Shown here: piece by piece, positions 55,726 through 64,000 of the stretch
How the letters are laid out: each line of letters opens with the position of its first letter
Position numbering within the stretch: the stretch's first letter is position 1
Assembly: GCA_016278485.1 (NCBI GenBank)
Contig: JADQBT010000001.1
Location: 1 to 64,000, forward strand
DNA: 64,000 nt
Direction: 5' to 3'
DNA from: Halanaerobiales bacterium
GTDB taxonomy: Bacteria; Bacillota; Halanaerobiia; Halanaerobiales; Halanaerobiaceae
Position numbers and translations under genes: made by a program
The notes under the pieces: generated by a model
Database searches by the model: none
What the model saw: the letters and a program-made list of their open reading frames with translations, nothing else
What the model was told of the DNA's origin: nothing

Positions 55726-55849
55726 TAATACTAAATAACTAACTAAAAGTTTGTTTTATTTTTTTTATTTTAAGGGGGTGAAAAAGTAGTAGAGGAATTT
55801 GAGTAGCAATTTATATTAAAATTTTATATTAACCTTGAGGAGGTAAGTA

Positions 55850-57424
55850 GTGAGAATGATAAAAAGAAGTTTAGTAATGTTTGTAATATTAAGTATGTTA
55901 ATTGTTGGTTTAAGTATAGGTGCCTATGCTCAGGATCCTGAGTATGGTGGGACTTTTGTTTTTGGACGAGGTGGAGATTCAGTAGGTCTTGATCCAATTC
56001 AGGTGACTGATGGTGAATCATTTAAGGTTACCCAGCAAATTTATGATAACCTAGTTCAGTATGAACCGGGTACAACTGATGTTATTCCTGCACTTGCAAA
56101 AGAATGGGATGTTTCAGAAGATGGTAAGACCTGGACTTTCTATCTGAGAGAAAATGCAATGTTTCATGATGGAAACCCTGTCAACGCTGAAGCAGTTAAG
56201 TGGAATTTTGACCGCTGGCGTTTTGAAGACCATGAGTACCATATTGGTGGAGAATTCATCTATTATGGTTATATGTTTGGGGGCTTCCCAGGCGTAATTG
56301 AAGAAGTTAATGTTGTAGATGAATATACTGTTGAATTTGTATTAAATAAAACACAGGCTCCTTTCTTAAATAACCTAGCTATGGTTCCTTTTGGAATTTC
56401 TAGTCCTGTAGCTGTTAAAAAGTGGGGAGAAGACTATTTCAAACATCCAGTAGGTAGTGGAGCATTTAAATTTGTTGAATGGCAAGAAGGTAACAGAGTA
56501 GTAGTTGAAGCGAATGAAGATTATTGGGGCGGACGTCCATACCTGGATAAAGTAGTTTTCCGTTCAATTCCTGATAATGCAGCTCGTTTTATGGAATTAC
56601 AGGCAGGTACTATTGATATGATGGACGGAGTTAGTCCTGAAGATGTTGAAAGTATTAAGACTGCCGAAGACCTTAATTTATTATTACGTCCAAGTATGAA
56701 TGTTGGTTATTTTGCAATGAACTTCAGTATGCCTCCATTCGATGATCCACTTGTTAGAAAAGCATTTAACCATGCAATTAATAAAGAAGCATTAATTGGT
56801 GCGTTCTATGCTGGTTTAGCTGAACCTGCTAAGAATCCAATGCCACCATCCATTTGGGGCTATAATGATGCAATAGAACCTTATGAGTATAATCCGGAAA
56901 AAGCTAAAGAATTATTAGCTGAAGCTGGTTATGAAGATGGTTTCGAATTTGATCTCTGGTATATGCCAGTGCCAAGACCATATATGCCACAGGGTAAATT
57001 CATTGCCCAGGCTATTCAAAACTTCCTGAGTCAGGTTGGTGTTACAGCTAATCTAGTATCATATGATTGGGGAACTTATCTTGATAAAACAAGAAATGAA
57101 GAAGCTCAAACTTATTTGCTTGGCTGGACAGGAGATAATGGTGACCCAGATAACTTCTTATATGTATTATTAGATAAAACTAATTCTGATAATGCCTATG
57201 AAAGTGAAGAATTACATGAAGTGTTAGTAGAAGCTCAAAGAACTATTGATAAAGATAAAAGAATTGAGCTCTATAAAGAAGCACAGGAAATTATTCATGA
57301 AGATGCTCCTTGGGTTCCATTAGTTCACTCTACACCACCACTTGCTTTGAAACCAATGGTTAAAAATTATATACCAAACCCAACAAGTACTGAGAAATTC
57401 AAAGATGTGTGGTTAGACCAATAA
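55850..57424 (+). CDS. ABC transporter substrate-binding protein, peptide family 5
   Basis: The 524-residue protein is a DppA/OppA-type binding protein. A signal peptide of about 27 residues ends in GAYA-QDP, a type I cleavage site. There is no lipobox cysteine, so the mature protein is probably free in a periplasm rather than a lipoprotein. The family 5 body includes LAKEWDVSEDGKTWTF and the C-terminal VPLVH. Likely ligands are peptides, but sugars and nickel are bound by relatives. It starts at GTG after GAGGAGG. Two permease genes follow, with a stable hairpin between. Confidence 0.92.
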   Translation: MRMIKRSLVMFVILSMLIVGLSIGAYAQDPEYGGTFVFGRGGDSVGLDPIQVTDGESFKVTQQIYDNLVQYEPGTTDVIPALAKEWDVSEDGKTWTFYLRENAMFHDGNPVNAEAVKWNFDRWRFEDHEYHIGGEFIYYGYMFGGFPGVIEEVNVVDEYTVEFVLNKTQAPFLNNLAMVPFGISSPVAVKKWGEDYFKHPVGSGAFKFVEWQEGNRVVVEANEDYWGGRPYLDKVVFRSIPDNAARFMELQAGTIDMMDGVSPEDVESIKTAEDLNLLLRPSMNVGYFAMNFSMPPFDDPLVRKAFNHAINKEALIGAFYAGLAEPAKNPMPPSIWGYNDAIEPYEYNPEKAKELLAEAGYEDGFEFDLWYMPVPRPYMPQGKFIAQAIQNFLSQVGVTANLVSYDWGTYLDKTRNEEAQTYLLGWTGDNGDPDNFLYVLLDKTNSDNAYESEELHEVLVEAQRTIDKDKRIELYKEAQEIIHEDAPWVPLVHSTPPLALKPMVKNYIPNPTSTEKFKDVWLDQ

Positions 57425-57452
57425 ATTAAGAGCTTAGTCAATATAGATTATT

Positions 57453-57478
57453 TCTGCGGCCAAGCAATTGGCCGCAGA
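57453..57478 (+). other. Stable intercistronic hairpin with GCAA loop
   Basis: Bases 57453-57463 and 57468-57478 form a perfect 11-pair, GC-rich stem closed by a GNRA-type GCAA tetraloop. No T run follows, so it is not a standard terminator. Placed right after a binding-protein gene, it probably stabilises the upstream mRNA and raises binding protein over permease. Confidence 0.7.
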
Positions 57479-57530
57479 TTCATTTTGCATATTAAAAAAT
57501 TATTTTTTTAAGGAGGTAGCAGAATAGTAG

Positions 57531-58535
57531 ATGTTTAATTATATTATTAAAAGAATTGTTGCATTAATACCTATTATAATTGGTGTTTCAATCATTGTAT
57601 TTTTACTTATTCACTTAATACCTGGTGATCCAGCCCAAACAATGTTAGGGGAAAGAGCAACTGAAGAGACAGTGCAGAGGCTTAGAGAACAGATGGGACT
57701 CAATGATCCTCTTTACGCTCAATTTGGTCGGTTTTTCAAAAATTTGCTGAGAGGTGATCTGGGTCGTTCTATTACTAGTAATAATCCAGTCGCAGTAGAG
57801 ATATCGCAGAGATTTCCTGCGACACTAGAGTTATCAATTTTTGCTATTGTTTTCGCTGTACTAGTTGGTGTACCGGCAGGAATACTGGCTGCTACAAAAC
57901 AAAATTCATGGTTTGATAATCTAAGTATGTTGGTAGCTTTAATTGGGGTTTCAATGCCTATTTTTTGGCTTGGCTTAATGTTTATCTGGTTATTTGCAGT
58001 AACATTAGGTTGGTTTCCACCCTCATCTAGAATGAGTGTTGGGGTTGTTTTTGAACCGATTACTAATTTATATTTATTAGATAGTATTATCCAACTAAAT
58101 TATCTTGCTTTTATAGATGCATTAAGACATTTGGTATTACCAGGAATAGCCTTAGGTACTATCCCGATGGCTATTATTGCTAGAATGACAAGGTCAAGCA
58201 TGCTGGAAGTTTTAAAACAAGACTATATTAGAACAGCTTATGCTAAAGGTTTAGTAAAAAGAGTTGTCGTTTATAAACATGCATTGAAAAATGCAATGGT
58301 ACCGATCATAACTGTAGTTGGACTGCAGTTTGGAGTTCTGCTCGGAGGAGCAGTATTAACAGAGACTATTTTTTCCTGGCCGGGACTTGGTAAGTATTTA
58401 GTTGATGCAATTTATGCCAGAGATTTTCCGGTTGTACAGGGCGGTATTCTTTTCTTTGCCATAGTTTTTGTACTAGTTAATTTAGTTGTTGATCTCTCTT
58501 ATGCCACTATTGATCCACGTATCCAATATAATTAA
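57531..58535 (+). CDS. ABC transporter permease, DppB type
   Basis: The 334-residue permease has six hydrophobic helices. Conserved family parts are HLIPGDPA near residue 30, LRGDLGRS near 75 and the EAA coupling loop near 235 (RTAYAKGLVKRVV), which touches an ATPase subunit. GGAGG precedes the ATG with a longer spacer. Its partner DppC-type gene follows after 29 bases. Confidence 0.94.
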   Translation: MFNYIIKRIVALIPIIIGVSIIVFLLIHLIPGDPAQTMLGERATEETVQRLREQMGLNDPLYAQFGRFFKNLLRGDLGRSITSNNPVAVEISQRFPATLELSIFAIVFAVLVGVPAGILAATKQNSWFDNLSMLVALIGVSMPIFWLGLMFIWLFAVTLGWFPPSSRMSVGVVFEPITNLYLLDSIIQLNYLAFIDALRHLVLPGIALGTIPMAIIARMTRSSMLEVLKQDYIRTAYAKGLVKRVVVYKHALKNAMVPIITVVGLQFGVLLGGAVLTETIFSWPGLGKYLVDAIYARDFPVVQGGILFFAIVFVLVNLVVDLSYATIDPRIQYN

Positions 58536-58564
58536 AATTTAAAGTAGAGAGGAGTAGAGTTATT

Positions 58565-59416
58565 ATGAATTTAAATAATCCATGGTTTGAGGCATGGAAA
58601 AGATTAAGAAAAAGTAAAATTGGGCTAGCTGGAATTGCAATTATATTTATCTTAGTAGCAGTTGCTATTTTTGCACCATTAATTGCTCCGTATAGTCCTA
58701 TAGAGCAGGATATCATGTCTAGATATCAAGCACCATCTCAACGTCATTTATTAGGAACTGATGAGATGGGTCGTGATATACTAAGTAGAATTATTTATGG
58801 TTCAAGAATATCACTGCAGGTTGGTTTGTTTTCAATTGGTCTAGCTTTAGTAATTGGAGTGACACTTGGTCTAATAGCTGGATATTATGGCGGTTATTTG
58901 GATATGATAATTATGCGGATAATGGATATTATGCTGGCTTTTCCCAGTGTATTACTTGCGATAGCGATTGTAGCTATTCTGGGTCCGCAACTTAAAAACG
59001 CCATGCTAGCGATAGGAATCATTAATATTCCACGTTTTGCAAGAATTATTAGATCTTCTACAATTACGATTAAAGAAGATGAATTTATAAGTGCTGCACG
59101 TGTTTTAGGAGCAGGGGATTTTAGGATAATATTAAAACATCTTTTACCTAATGCAATGGCACCGCTTATTGTCCAGACTACTTTGAGTATAGCAACTGCA
59201 ATTTTGGAAGCAGCAGCTTTAAGCTTTCTGGGGTTGGGTGCACAGCCACCCACACCTGAATGGGGTGCAATGCTGAGTGATGCACGTAGTTCACTACAGA
59301 AGGCTCCCTGGGTGATGACATTCCCAGGTATGGCAATTATTTTCGGTGTGCTTGGATTTAATCTGCTTGGTGATGGTCTAAGGGATGCACTAGATCCTAA
59401 AATGAAAAATGTTTAA
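58565..59416 (+). CDS. ABC transporter permease, DppC type
   Basis: The 283-residue permease has an N-terminal cytoplasmic segment (NPWFEAWKRLRKSKIG), six helices and the family motif LLGTDEMGRDILSR near residue 62. The EAA loop is near residue 180 (SAARVLGAGDFRIILKHLLPN). No DppD/DppF ATPase genes follow; a terminator and lgt come next. GAGAGGAG precedes the ATG. Confidence 0.94.
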   Translation: MNLNNPWFEAWKRLRKSKIGLAGIAIIFILVAVAIFAPLIAPYSPIEQDIMSRYQAPSQRHLLGTDEMGRDILSRIIYGSRISLQVGLFSIGLALVIGVTLGLIAGYYGGYLDMIIMRIMDIMLAFPSVLLAIAIVAILGPQLKNAMLAIGIINIPRFARIIRSSTITIKEDEFISAARVLGAGDFRIILKHLLPNAMAPLIVQTTLSIATAILEAAALSFLGLGAQPPTPEWGAMLSDARSSLQKAPWVMTFPGMAIIFGVLGFNLLGDGLRDALDPKMKNV

Positions 59417-59424
59417 TCAACTAC

Positions 59425-59459
59425 AGGCAGGGCGGCTTTAGGCAGTCCTGCTTTTTTTG
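59425..59459 (+). terminator. Terminator after the ABC permease genes
   Basis: AGGCAGG (59425-59431) pairs with CCTGCTT (59447-59453; one G.U), and Ts run to 59458. It ends the importer operon before lgt. Confidence 0.65.
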
Positions 59460-59471
59460 GGAGTGATCTAA

Positions 59472-60257
59472 ATGATTGATCCAATAGCTTTTCAATTTGG
59501 CCCATTAAGAATTAGATGGTATGGATTGATAACTGGTTTGGCACTTTTAGCAGGGTTAAAGTTAGTGCTCTGGCAGGTGAAAAATGATGAGAAAATCAAG
59601 GAAGAATTTTTTCTTGATTTTTTAATCTGGGCCTTACCAATAGCGATAATTGGGGCGCGCCTTTATTACGTGTTATTTCATTTTGATTATTACCAAGCTA
59701 ATCCAGCTGAAATACTTTCAATCTGGCATGGTGGACAAGCGATTCATGGATCAATTATTGGTGGTTTAATTGTCTTATATTTTATGTGTAAAAAATATCA
59801 AGTTAGTTTGTTATTGGCTCTAGACTATCTAGCTCCGGCCATGATATTAGGCCAAGCTATTGGTCGCTGGGGTAATTTCATAAATCAAGAAGCTTTTGGT
59901 AGAGTGGTAAGTCCGGAATTTATTAATAGATTCCCAGAGTTTATTGCTAAGCAAATGTATATCAATGGAGCTTATCACCACCCAACATTTCTATATGAAT
60001 CAATCTGGAATTTTATGATATTTATTATTTTAATTATATTAAGAAAATCAGAAAAAATAATTAAAGGTGATTTATTTGCGATCTATTTTATGATGTATTC
60101 GATTGGCAGGTATTTTATCGAAAATATTAGGACAGATAGCTTAATGTTTTCAGGTTTTCAAGTTGCTCGAATTGTTAGTATCTTAATGATATTAATTGGA
60201 TTAGTTATTTTATTTAATAATCACAAAAGTGACCATAAATTGACACATCTTGACTGA
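59472..60257 (+). CDS. lgt: Prolipoprotein diacylglyceryl transferase
   Basis: The 261-residue membrane enzyme transfers diacylglycerol from phosphatidylglycerol to the lipobox cysteine. Seven helices are visible. Conserved residues include the HGGQAIHGSIIGG segment near residue 90 and the signature GRWGNFINQEAFG near 135, followed by HPTFLYESIWN. GGGAGTGAT precedes the ATG. Confidence 0.97.
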   Translation: MIDPIAFQFGPLRIRWYGLITGLALLAGLKLVLWQVKNDEKIKEEFFLDFLIWALPIAIIGARLYYVLFHFDYYQANPAEILSIWHGGQAIHGSIIGGLIVLYFMCKKYQVSLLLALDYLAPAMILGQAIGRWGNFINQEAFGRVVSPEFINRFPEFIAKQMYINGAYHHPTFLYESIWNFMIFIILIILRKSEKIIKGDLFAIYFMMYSIGRYFIENIRTDSLMFSGFQVARIVSILMILIGLVILFNNHKSDHKLTHLD

Positions 60258-60268
60258 TATGCTAAACT
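60240..60268 (+). promoter_or_regulatory. Promoter of metK
   Basis: TTGACA (60240-60245) and TAAACT (60263-60268) are 17 bases apart, with TG one base before the -10. The leader would be only about 28 bases, leaving no room for a SAM riboswitch. Confidence 0.6.
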
Positions 60269-60301
60269 AAATTTATTAAGTTTAATGAAGAAGGTGATCA
60301 G

Positions 60302-61483
60302 ATGCCAAGAAATTATTTATTTACTTCAGAATCAGTTACTGAAGGACATCCAGATAAAGTTGCGGACCAGATATCAGATGCTGTCTTAGATGCTATTCTA
60401 GCCCAAGACCCAGATGCTAGGGTTGCTTGTGAGGCGCTAGTAACAACAGGTATGGTATTAGTCTCAGGTGAAATTTCTACAGACTGTTATGTTGAATTAA
60501 CTGAACTTATCAGAAAAACTATTAAGGATATTGGTTATGATAGAGCTAAATATGGGTTTGATGGTGATACTTGCGCAGTGCTAACTGCTATTGATGAGCA
60601 ATCAACTGATATAGCATTAGGTGTTGACCATTCTTTAGAAGAGAAGAAAGGTCAAGCAAAGGATGAAATAGGTGCAGGTGATCAAGGTTTAATGTTTGGG
60701 TTTGCTTGTAATGAAACAGAAGAATTGATGCCTTTACCAATCATGCTTGCTCATAAATTGTCACGTCGCTTGGCCAAAGTGAGAAAAGACGGTCTACTTG
60801 ATTATTTGAGACCAGATGGTAAAACACAGGTTACAGTAGAATATGATGATTATACTCCGATTAGAGTAGATAAAGTATTAGTCTCAAGCCAACATCACCC
60901 AGATATTTCCCAAGATAAGATTCAGCAGGATATAATAGAACATGTGATTAAGCCAATCATTCCAGCAGAAATGCTTGACGAAAAAACAGAATATCTTGTC
61001 AATCCAACGGGTCGTTTTGTTATTGGTGGCCCACACGGAGATACAGGTCTTACTGGTAGAAAAATTATAGTTGATACATATGGCGGAATATCTCGCCATG
61101 GTGGTGGTGCATTTTCAGGTAAAGATCCTACAAAAGTTGATCGTTCTGCATCATATGCAGCTCGCTATGTTGCCAAAAATATTGTGGCAGCTGAACTTGC
61201 TTTAAGATGTGAAGTTCAGGTTGCTTATGCAATTGGTGTGGCAAGACCTTTATCAGTTATGGTAGATACTTTTGGAACAGGAAAATTAGCTGATCAAAAA
61301 TTGGAGAAAATCGTTAAGGAAATATTTGATTTAAGACCTGCCAAAATCATAGAAACGCTTCAATTGAGGCAACCTATTTATCAACAGGTAGCAAGTTATG
61401 GTCATTTTGGCCGCCATGATCTAGATTTGCCCTGGGAGAAAACAGATCGAATTAAAGAACTGCAAGAAAAAGCAGGTTTATAA
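60302..61483 (+). CDS. metK: S-adenosylmethionine synthase
   Basis: The 393-residue enzyme makes SAM from methionine and ATP. The first residues hold [19 protein letters not shown], near residue 115 lies [10 protein letters not shown], and near residue 255 [16 protein letters not shown], all strictly typical. Length is normal. AAGAAGGTGAT precedes the ATG. Confidence 0.98.
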   Translation: MPRNYLFTSESVTEGHPDKVADQISDAVLDAILAQDPDARVACEALVTTGMVLVSGEISTDCYVELTELIRKTIKDIGYDRAKYGFDGDTCAVLTAIDEQSTDIALGVDHSLEEKKGQAKDEIGAGDQGLMFGFACNETEELMPLPIMLAHKLSRRLAKVRKDGLLDYLRPDGKTQVTVEYDDYTPIRVDKVLVSSQHHPDISQDKIQQDIIEHVIKPIIPAEMLDEKTEYLVNPTGRFVIGGPHGDTGLTGRKIIVDTYGGISRHGGGAFSGKDPTKVDRSASYAARYVAKNIVAAELALRCEVQVAYAIGVARPLSVMVDTFGTGKLADQKLEKIVKEIFDLRPAKIIETLQLRQPIYQQVASYGHFGRHDLDLPWEKTDRIKELQEKAGL

Positions 61484-61497
61484 TATTAAAGTAGTTT

Positions 61498-61530
61498 ATA
61501 CCGGAGGCCAGTACCTTCGGTATTTTTGTT
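61498..61530 (+). terminator. Terminator after metK
   Basis: ATACCGGAGG (61498-61507) pairs with CCTTCGGTAT (61514-61523; one G.U) around a six-base loop, followed by TTTTGTT. Confidence 0.8.
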
Positions 61531-61552
61531 AAGATAAAGATGGGGTGAAATA

Positions 61553-62599
61553 ATGAGCCAGAACTATAAAATGGTAGACCGGAAGAAAATGATGAGTGGA
61601 CTCCGGCTGGCTGTAATTATTAGTTTGCTTTTTTCAGCAGCTATAATTTTTTTTACTATAGATGAAAATTCATTACAGAAAGTTTTAGAAAGTTTAAGTT
61701 TTAAATATATTATTTATCTATTATTAATCTATGCTGGATATTGGTTATTTTCTGGCTTAAGATTGGCAATCATGGTTAATACAGTTGGTGGGAAGATTGG
61801 CCTGTGGGATGGGATAAAGGTTGCTTTATCAGGTGCATTTGTTTCAAATGTAACACCTTTTGCAACAGGTGGCGGGCCATTCCAGATTTATTTTTTGCAT
61901 AAAAAGGGAGTTAATCTCGGTAAATCATCAACAGTTGTAGTTTTTCAATTTGTCTTAAGAATCTTCTTTTTTGGGTTAAGTATACCATTTTATTATATAT
62001 TTTTTAGATCGGCAATTGATTCAGGAGCAATTCCCGACACATTTTTTTATTTAGCTTTAATACTTGGTTTTGTCTTTTCGTTCTTTTTACTTATCCTCAT
62101 TTTGGTACCATCGATAACTAATGGTCTCTTAAAAAACCTTTTTAAAATGAAATTTGTGAGGAAAATTTTTAAAAAGAGTCATAAAGCAAAAAAATTATTG
62201 GTTAAGGGTAAAAGAGAGCTAGAAGATTTTCGGCATTCATTAAGGGTAATGAGTCGTTATAAAAGTCGGTTATTTCTTGCCTTTTTATGTACGATTGCTT
62301 ATTGGATATTTTTATTTTCTATTATGCCAGTTATTTTAATGGCTCTTGGTCTGGAACCGAATTTCATGAAAGCATTTGTTATGCAAACAATCTACTTTTT
62401 AATAATTCCATTTATGCCAACACCTGGTGCCAGTGGAATTGCAGAGATGAGTATAGCTTCAATTTTTGCTTCATTTATGCCTAGCAGCTTAATTGGATTT
62501 GTCACTTTTGCTTGGAGATTGGTTACTTTTTATTTAGTGTTACTAGTAGGAGGAATTATTGCATTTAGGGAGTTTTACAAAGGAAGTATAGAAGAATGA
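61553..62599 (+). CDS. Flippase-like membrane protein (UPF0104 / LPG synthase TM family)
   Basis: The 348-residue protein has about eight hydrophobic helices and family markers SGLRLAIMVNTVGG near residue 65, NVTPFATGGGPFQ near 100 and the C-terminal PFMPTPGASGIAE. It matches the membrane part of lysylphosphatidylglycerol synthase (MprF) without the soluble synthase domain, so it may move or modify lipids but not aminoacylate them. GATGGGGTG precedes the ATG. Its stop overlaps the priA start by four bases. Confidence 0.9.
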   Translation: MSQNYKMVDRKKMMSGLRLAVIISLLFSAAIIFFTIDENSLQKVLESLSFKYIIYLLLIYAGYWLFSGLRLAIMVNTVGGKIGLWDGIKVALSGAFVSNVTPFATGGGPFQIYFLHKKGVNLGKSSTVVVFQFVLRIFFFGLSIPFYYIFFRSAIDSGAIPDTFFYLALILGFVFSFFLLILILVPSITNGLLKNLFKMKFVRKIFKKSHKAKKLLVKGKRELEDFRHSLRVMSRYKSRLFLAFLCTIAYWIFLFSIMPVILMALGLEPNFMKAFVMQTIYFLIIPFMPTPGASGIAEMSIASIFASFMPSSLIGFVTFAWRLVTFYLVLLVGGIIAFREFYKGSIEE

Positions 62600-64000
62600 A
62601 TAAATATATTAAAGTAGTTGTAGATGTTCCTGTAGCCAGGGTGGATAAAATGTTCGATTATCAACTGCCAACAGACTTAGTCAATCAGACTAAGGTTGGC
62701 CAGGCAGTTAAAGTGCCATTTGGGCGCCGCCAGGTTACAGGATTTATTGTTGCAATTGGTGAAACTCCAGCAATAGAGGCAAGTAAAATAAAGAAGATAA
62801 AAAACATCATGCAAGCAGAACCTTTTTTTGATAAAAAAATGCTTTCTCTTTATAAATGGATAGCTAGTTTTTATCATTCCTATTTGATACAGGTTATTAA
62901 AGCAGCTATTCCTTATGGAGCTGTCCGTGGTAAAGTCAATAAAAAAACTATTCAATGTATTACTTTAGCGCAGAGCGAAGAAGCAACTAAGCAGATTATT
63001 AAGGAACTTTCGAATCGGGCCTATAAGCAGCAGGCTGTGTTAAAATATTTGCTTGCTAATAATGAAACTGATCTAACAATAACTGAATTGGCAAAGCGAG
63101 TAGAGACAACTTCAGGGACTGTATACCGTTTAATAGAAAAAAAGTATTTAAAGTATTATAATAAAGATGAGCGGAGAAAACCATCTTTTCATGGTAAATC
63201 TGCAAAAAATAGTTTTAAATTAACAAAATTTCAAGAAAATGCAGTAGCTAATATAAACCAAAATCTTGCAAATAATAAATTTGGTGTTTTTTTATTACAT
63301 GGAGTTACTGGAAGTGGGAAGACCGAAGTTTATATCAGGTTATTAGAAAAAAATCTGCAGAAAAAGCAGGGAGCAATTTTACTTGTTCCAGAAATAGCTT
63401 TGACGCCTGTCATGGTTGGTAAATTGTTGGCTAGATTTAATGATGAAATAGCAGTTTTGCATAGTAATCTATCATCAGGAGAACGTTATGATGAATGGTG
63501 TAGACTAAAAGATGGTAAAGCCAGTATTGCTGTAGGAGCACGCTCAGCTATCTTTGCTCCAGTTAAAGATTTAGGGCTAATTATAATTGATGAAGAACAT
63601 GAGAATACTTATAAACAGACAGAATATCCGCCTTATCACGCCAGACAAGTGGCAGTTAAAAGAGCTAGTGAAGAAGATGCAGTTGTTGTATTAGGTTCTG
63701 CAACACCAACTATTGAATCCAGCTATTTGGCGAGAAAAGACAAATTTAAACTTTTGGAGTTGCCAGAACGTATTTATCAGGCTGAAATGCCACCTGTATT
63801 AGTTGTAGATATGCGAGAAGAATTAAAAGAAGGCAACTTTTCAATCTTTAGTAATAAACTAAAATCAGAAATAGAAAAAACATTGGCGAGAAATAAGCAG
63901 GTATTATTATTTTTAAATAGGCGTGGTTTTGCCAGTTTTTATTTATGTAGAAGCTGTGGTCATGTGATAGAATGTAATCATTGTGATATTTCTTTGACCT
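62596..64000 (+). CDS. priA: Primosomal protein N' / helicase PriA (3' end outside window)
   Basis: The reading frame opens at ATG 62596 and runs to the window edge, about 468 codons. The N-terminal part is the PriA 3' DNA-binding domain (VARVDKMFDYQLP). A winged-helix region near residue 150-170 is followed by the helicase core: Walker A GVTGSGKTEVY near 236, DEEH near 333 and GSATPTIESS near 367. The last residues enter the cysteine-rich zinc region (CRSCG, CNHC). PriA restarts stalled replication forks. GAAGAATG overlaps the preceding stop. Confidence 0.96.
   Translation, partial: MNKYIKVVVDVPVARVDKMFDYQLPTDLVNQTKVGQAVKVPFGRRQVTGFIVAIGETPAIEASKIKKIKNIMQAEPFFDKKMLSLYKWIASFYHSYLIQVIKAAIPYGAVRGKVNKKTIQCITLAQSEEATKQIIKELSNRAYKQQAVLKYLLANNETDLTITELAKRVETTSGTVYRLIEKKYLKYYNKDERRKPSFHGKSAKNSFKLTKFQENAVANINQNLANNKFGVFLLHGVTGSGKTEVYIRLLEKNLQKKQGAILLVPEIALTPVMVGKLLARFNDEIAVLHSNLSSGERYDEWCRLKDGKASIAVGARSAIFAPVKDLGLIIIDEEHENTYKQTEYPPYHARQVAVKRASEEDAVVVLGSATPTIESSYLARKDKFKLLELPERIYQAEMPPVLVVDMREELKEGNFSIFSNKLKSEIEKTLARNKQVLLFLNRRGFASFYLCRSCGHVIECNHCDISLT

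Noticed and set aside
58894-59253. Minus-strand reading frame of 119 codons
   Set aside because: It is the shadow of the DppC-type permease and has no ribosome binding site or family resemblance.
62677-62955. Minus-strand reading frame of 92 codons
   Set aside because: It lies opposite priA, whose frame is clearly coding with PriA motifs.
1-64000. CRISPR arrays, prophage, defence islands or intact insertion sequences
   Set aside because: No regularly spaced repeats of CRISPR type, integrases, transposases or phage genes were seen; the window is almost wholly core chromosome.

Overview
The window comes from a low-GC, anaerobic, endosporulation-lineage Firmicute that probably has two membranes. 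The mraZ-to-divIVA order is that of Bacillus and clostridia. The core spore genes spoIIGA, sigE, sigG and spoIIR follow ftsAZ, murE carries the meso-diaminopimelate motif, and ileS has a T-box. Against a single-membrane Firmicute stand a full-length apolipoprotein N-acyltransferase (Lnt) and a solute-binding protein with a type I rather than lipoprotein signal peptide. Together these fit a diderm order such as Halanaerobiales; this placement is inference and no marker RNA is complete here.

Layout. 1-4010: a tRNA 3' end, then a glycerol-3-phosphate oxidation operon (two flavoproteins, a DUF1667 protein, glpP) behind a promoter and a long leader hairpin that looks like a GlpP antitermination target. 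4017-6035: an AhpD-like/RNase HI fusion, a YbjQ protein and purine nucleoside phosphorylase. 6044-9840: perR on the minus strand facing a near-perfect Fur-family palindrome, with trpS-ddl-dinB on the other side. 9829-9963: a small minus-strand gene not recognised as any family. 10071-26207: the division and cell-wall cluster, headed by five 10-bp MraZ-type repeats and running to ftsZ, without murB. 26283-29740: the forespore/mother-cell signalling set. 29762-33898: the ylm region through divIVA, without sepF. 33913-37023: T-box and ileS. 37034-37152: an intergenic repeat/hairpin region. 37163-44398: MATE exporter, lspA, an rluD-type gene, flavodiiron protein, nitroreductase and an EF-G-like GTPase.

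44410-48897 is the least ordinary part: a promoter followed about 30 bases later by a terminator hairpin, then an opine-dehydrogenase-family enzyme overlapping a protein with a cobalamin-binding domain and a glutamate-mutase-like barrel, then lnt. The rest holds rqcH, a calcium-type P-ATPase, remA-gmk-rpoZ-coaBC, a peptide-type ABC importer lacking ATPase genes, lgt, metK, a flippase-like membrane protein and the first two thirds of priA.

How it works together: lgt, lspA and lnt give the whole lipoprotein maturation pathway; mraY, murCDEFG, SEDS and PBP genes give peptidoglycan precursor synthesis and septal assembly; PerR, the flavodiiron protein and the nitroreductase suggest an anaerobe coping with oxygen. 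Many genes (glpP, perR, ddl, ftsA, ylmE, fprA, the EF-G-like gene, rpoZ) appear to start at TTG behind good ribosome binding sites. Coordinates use the start best supported by ribosome binding site and family alignment.
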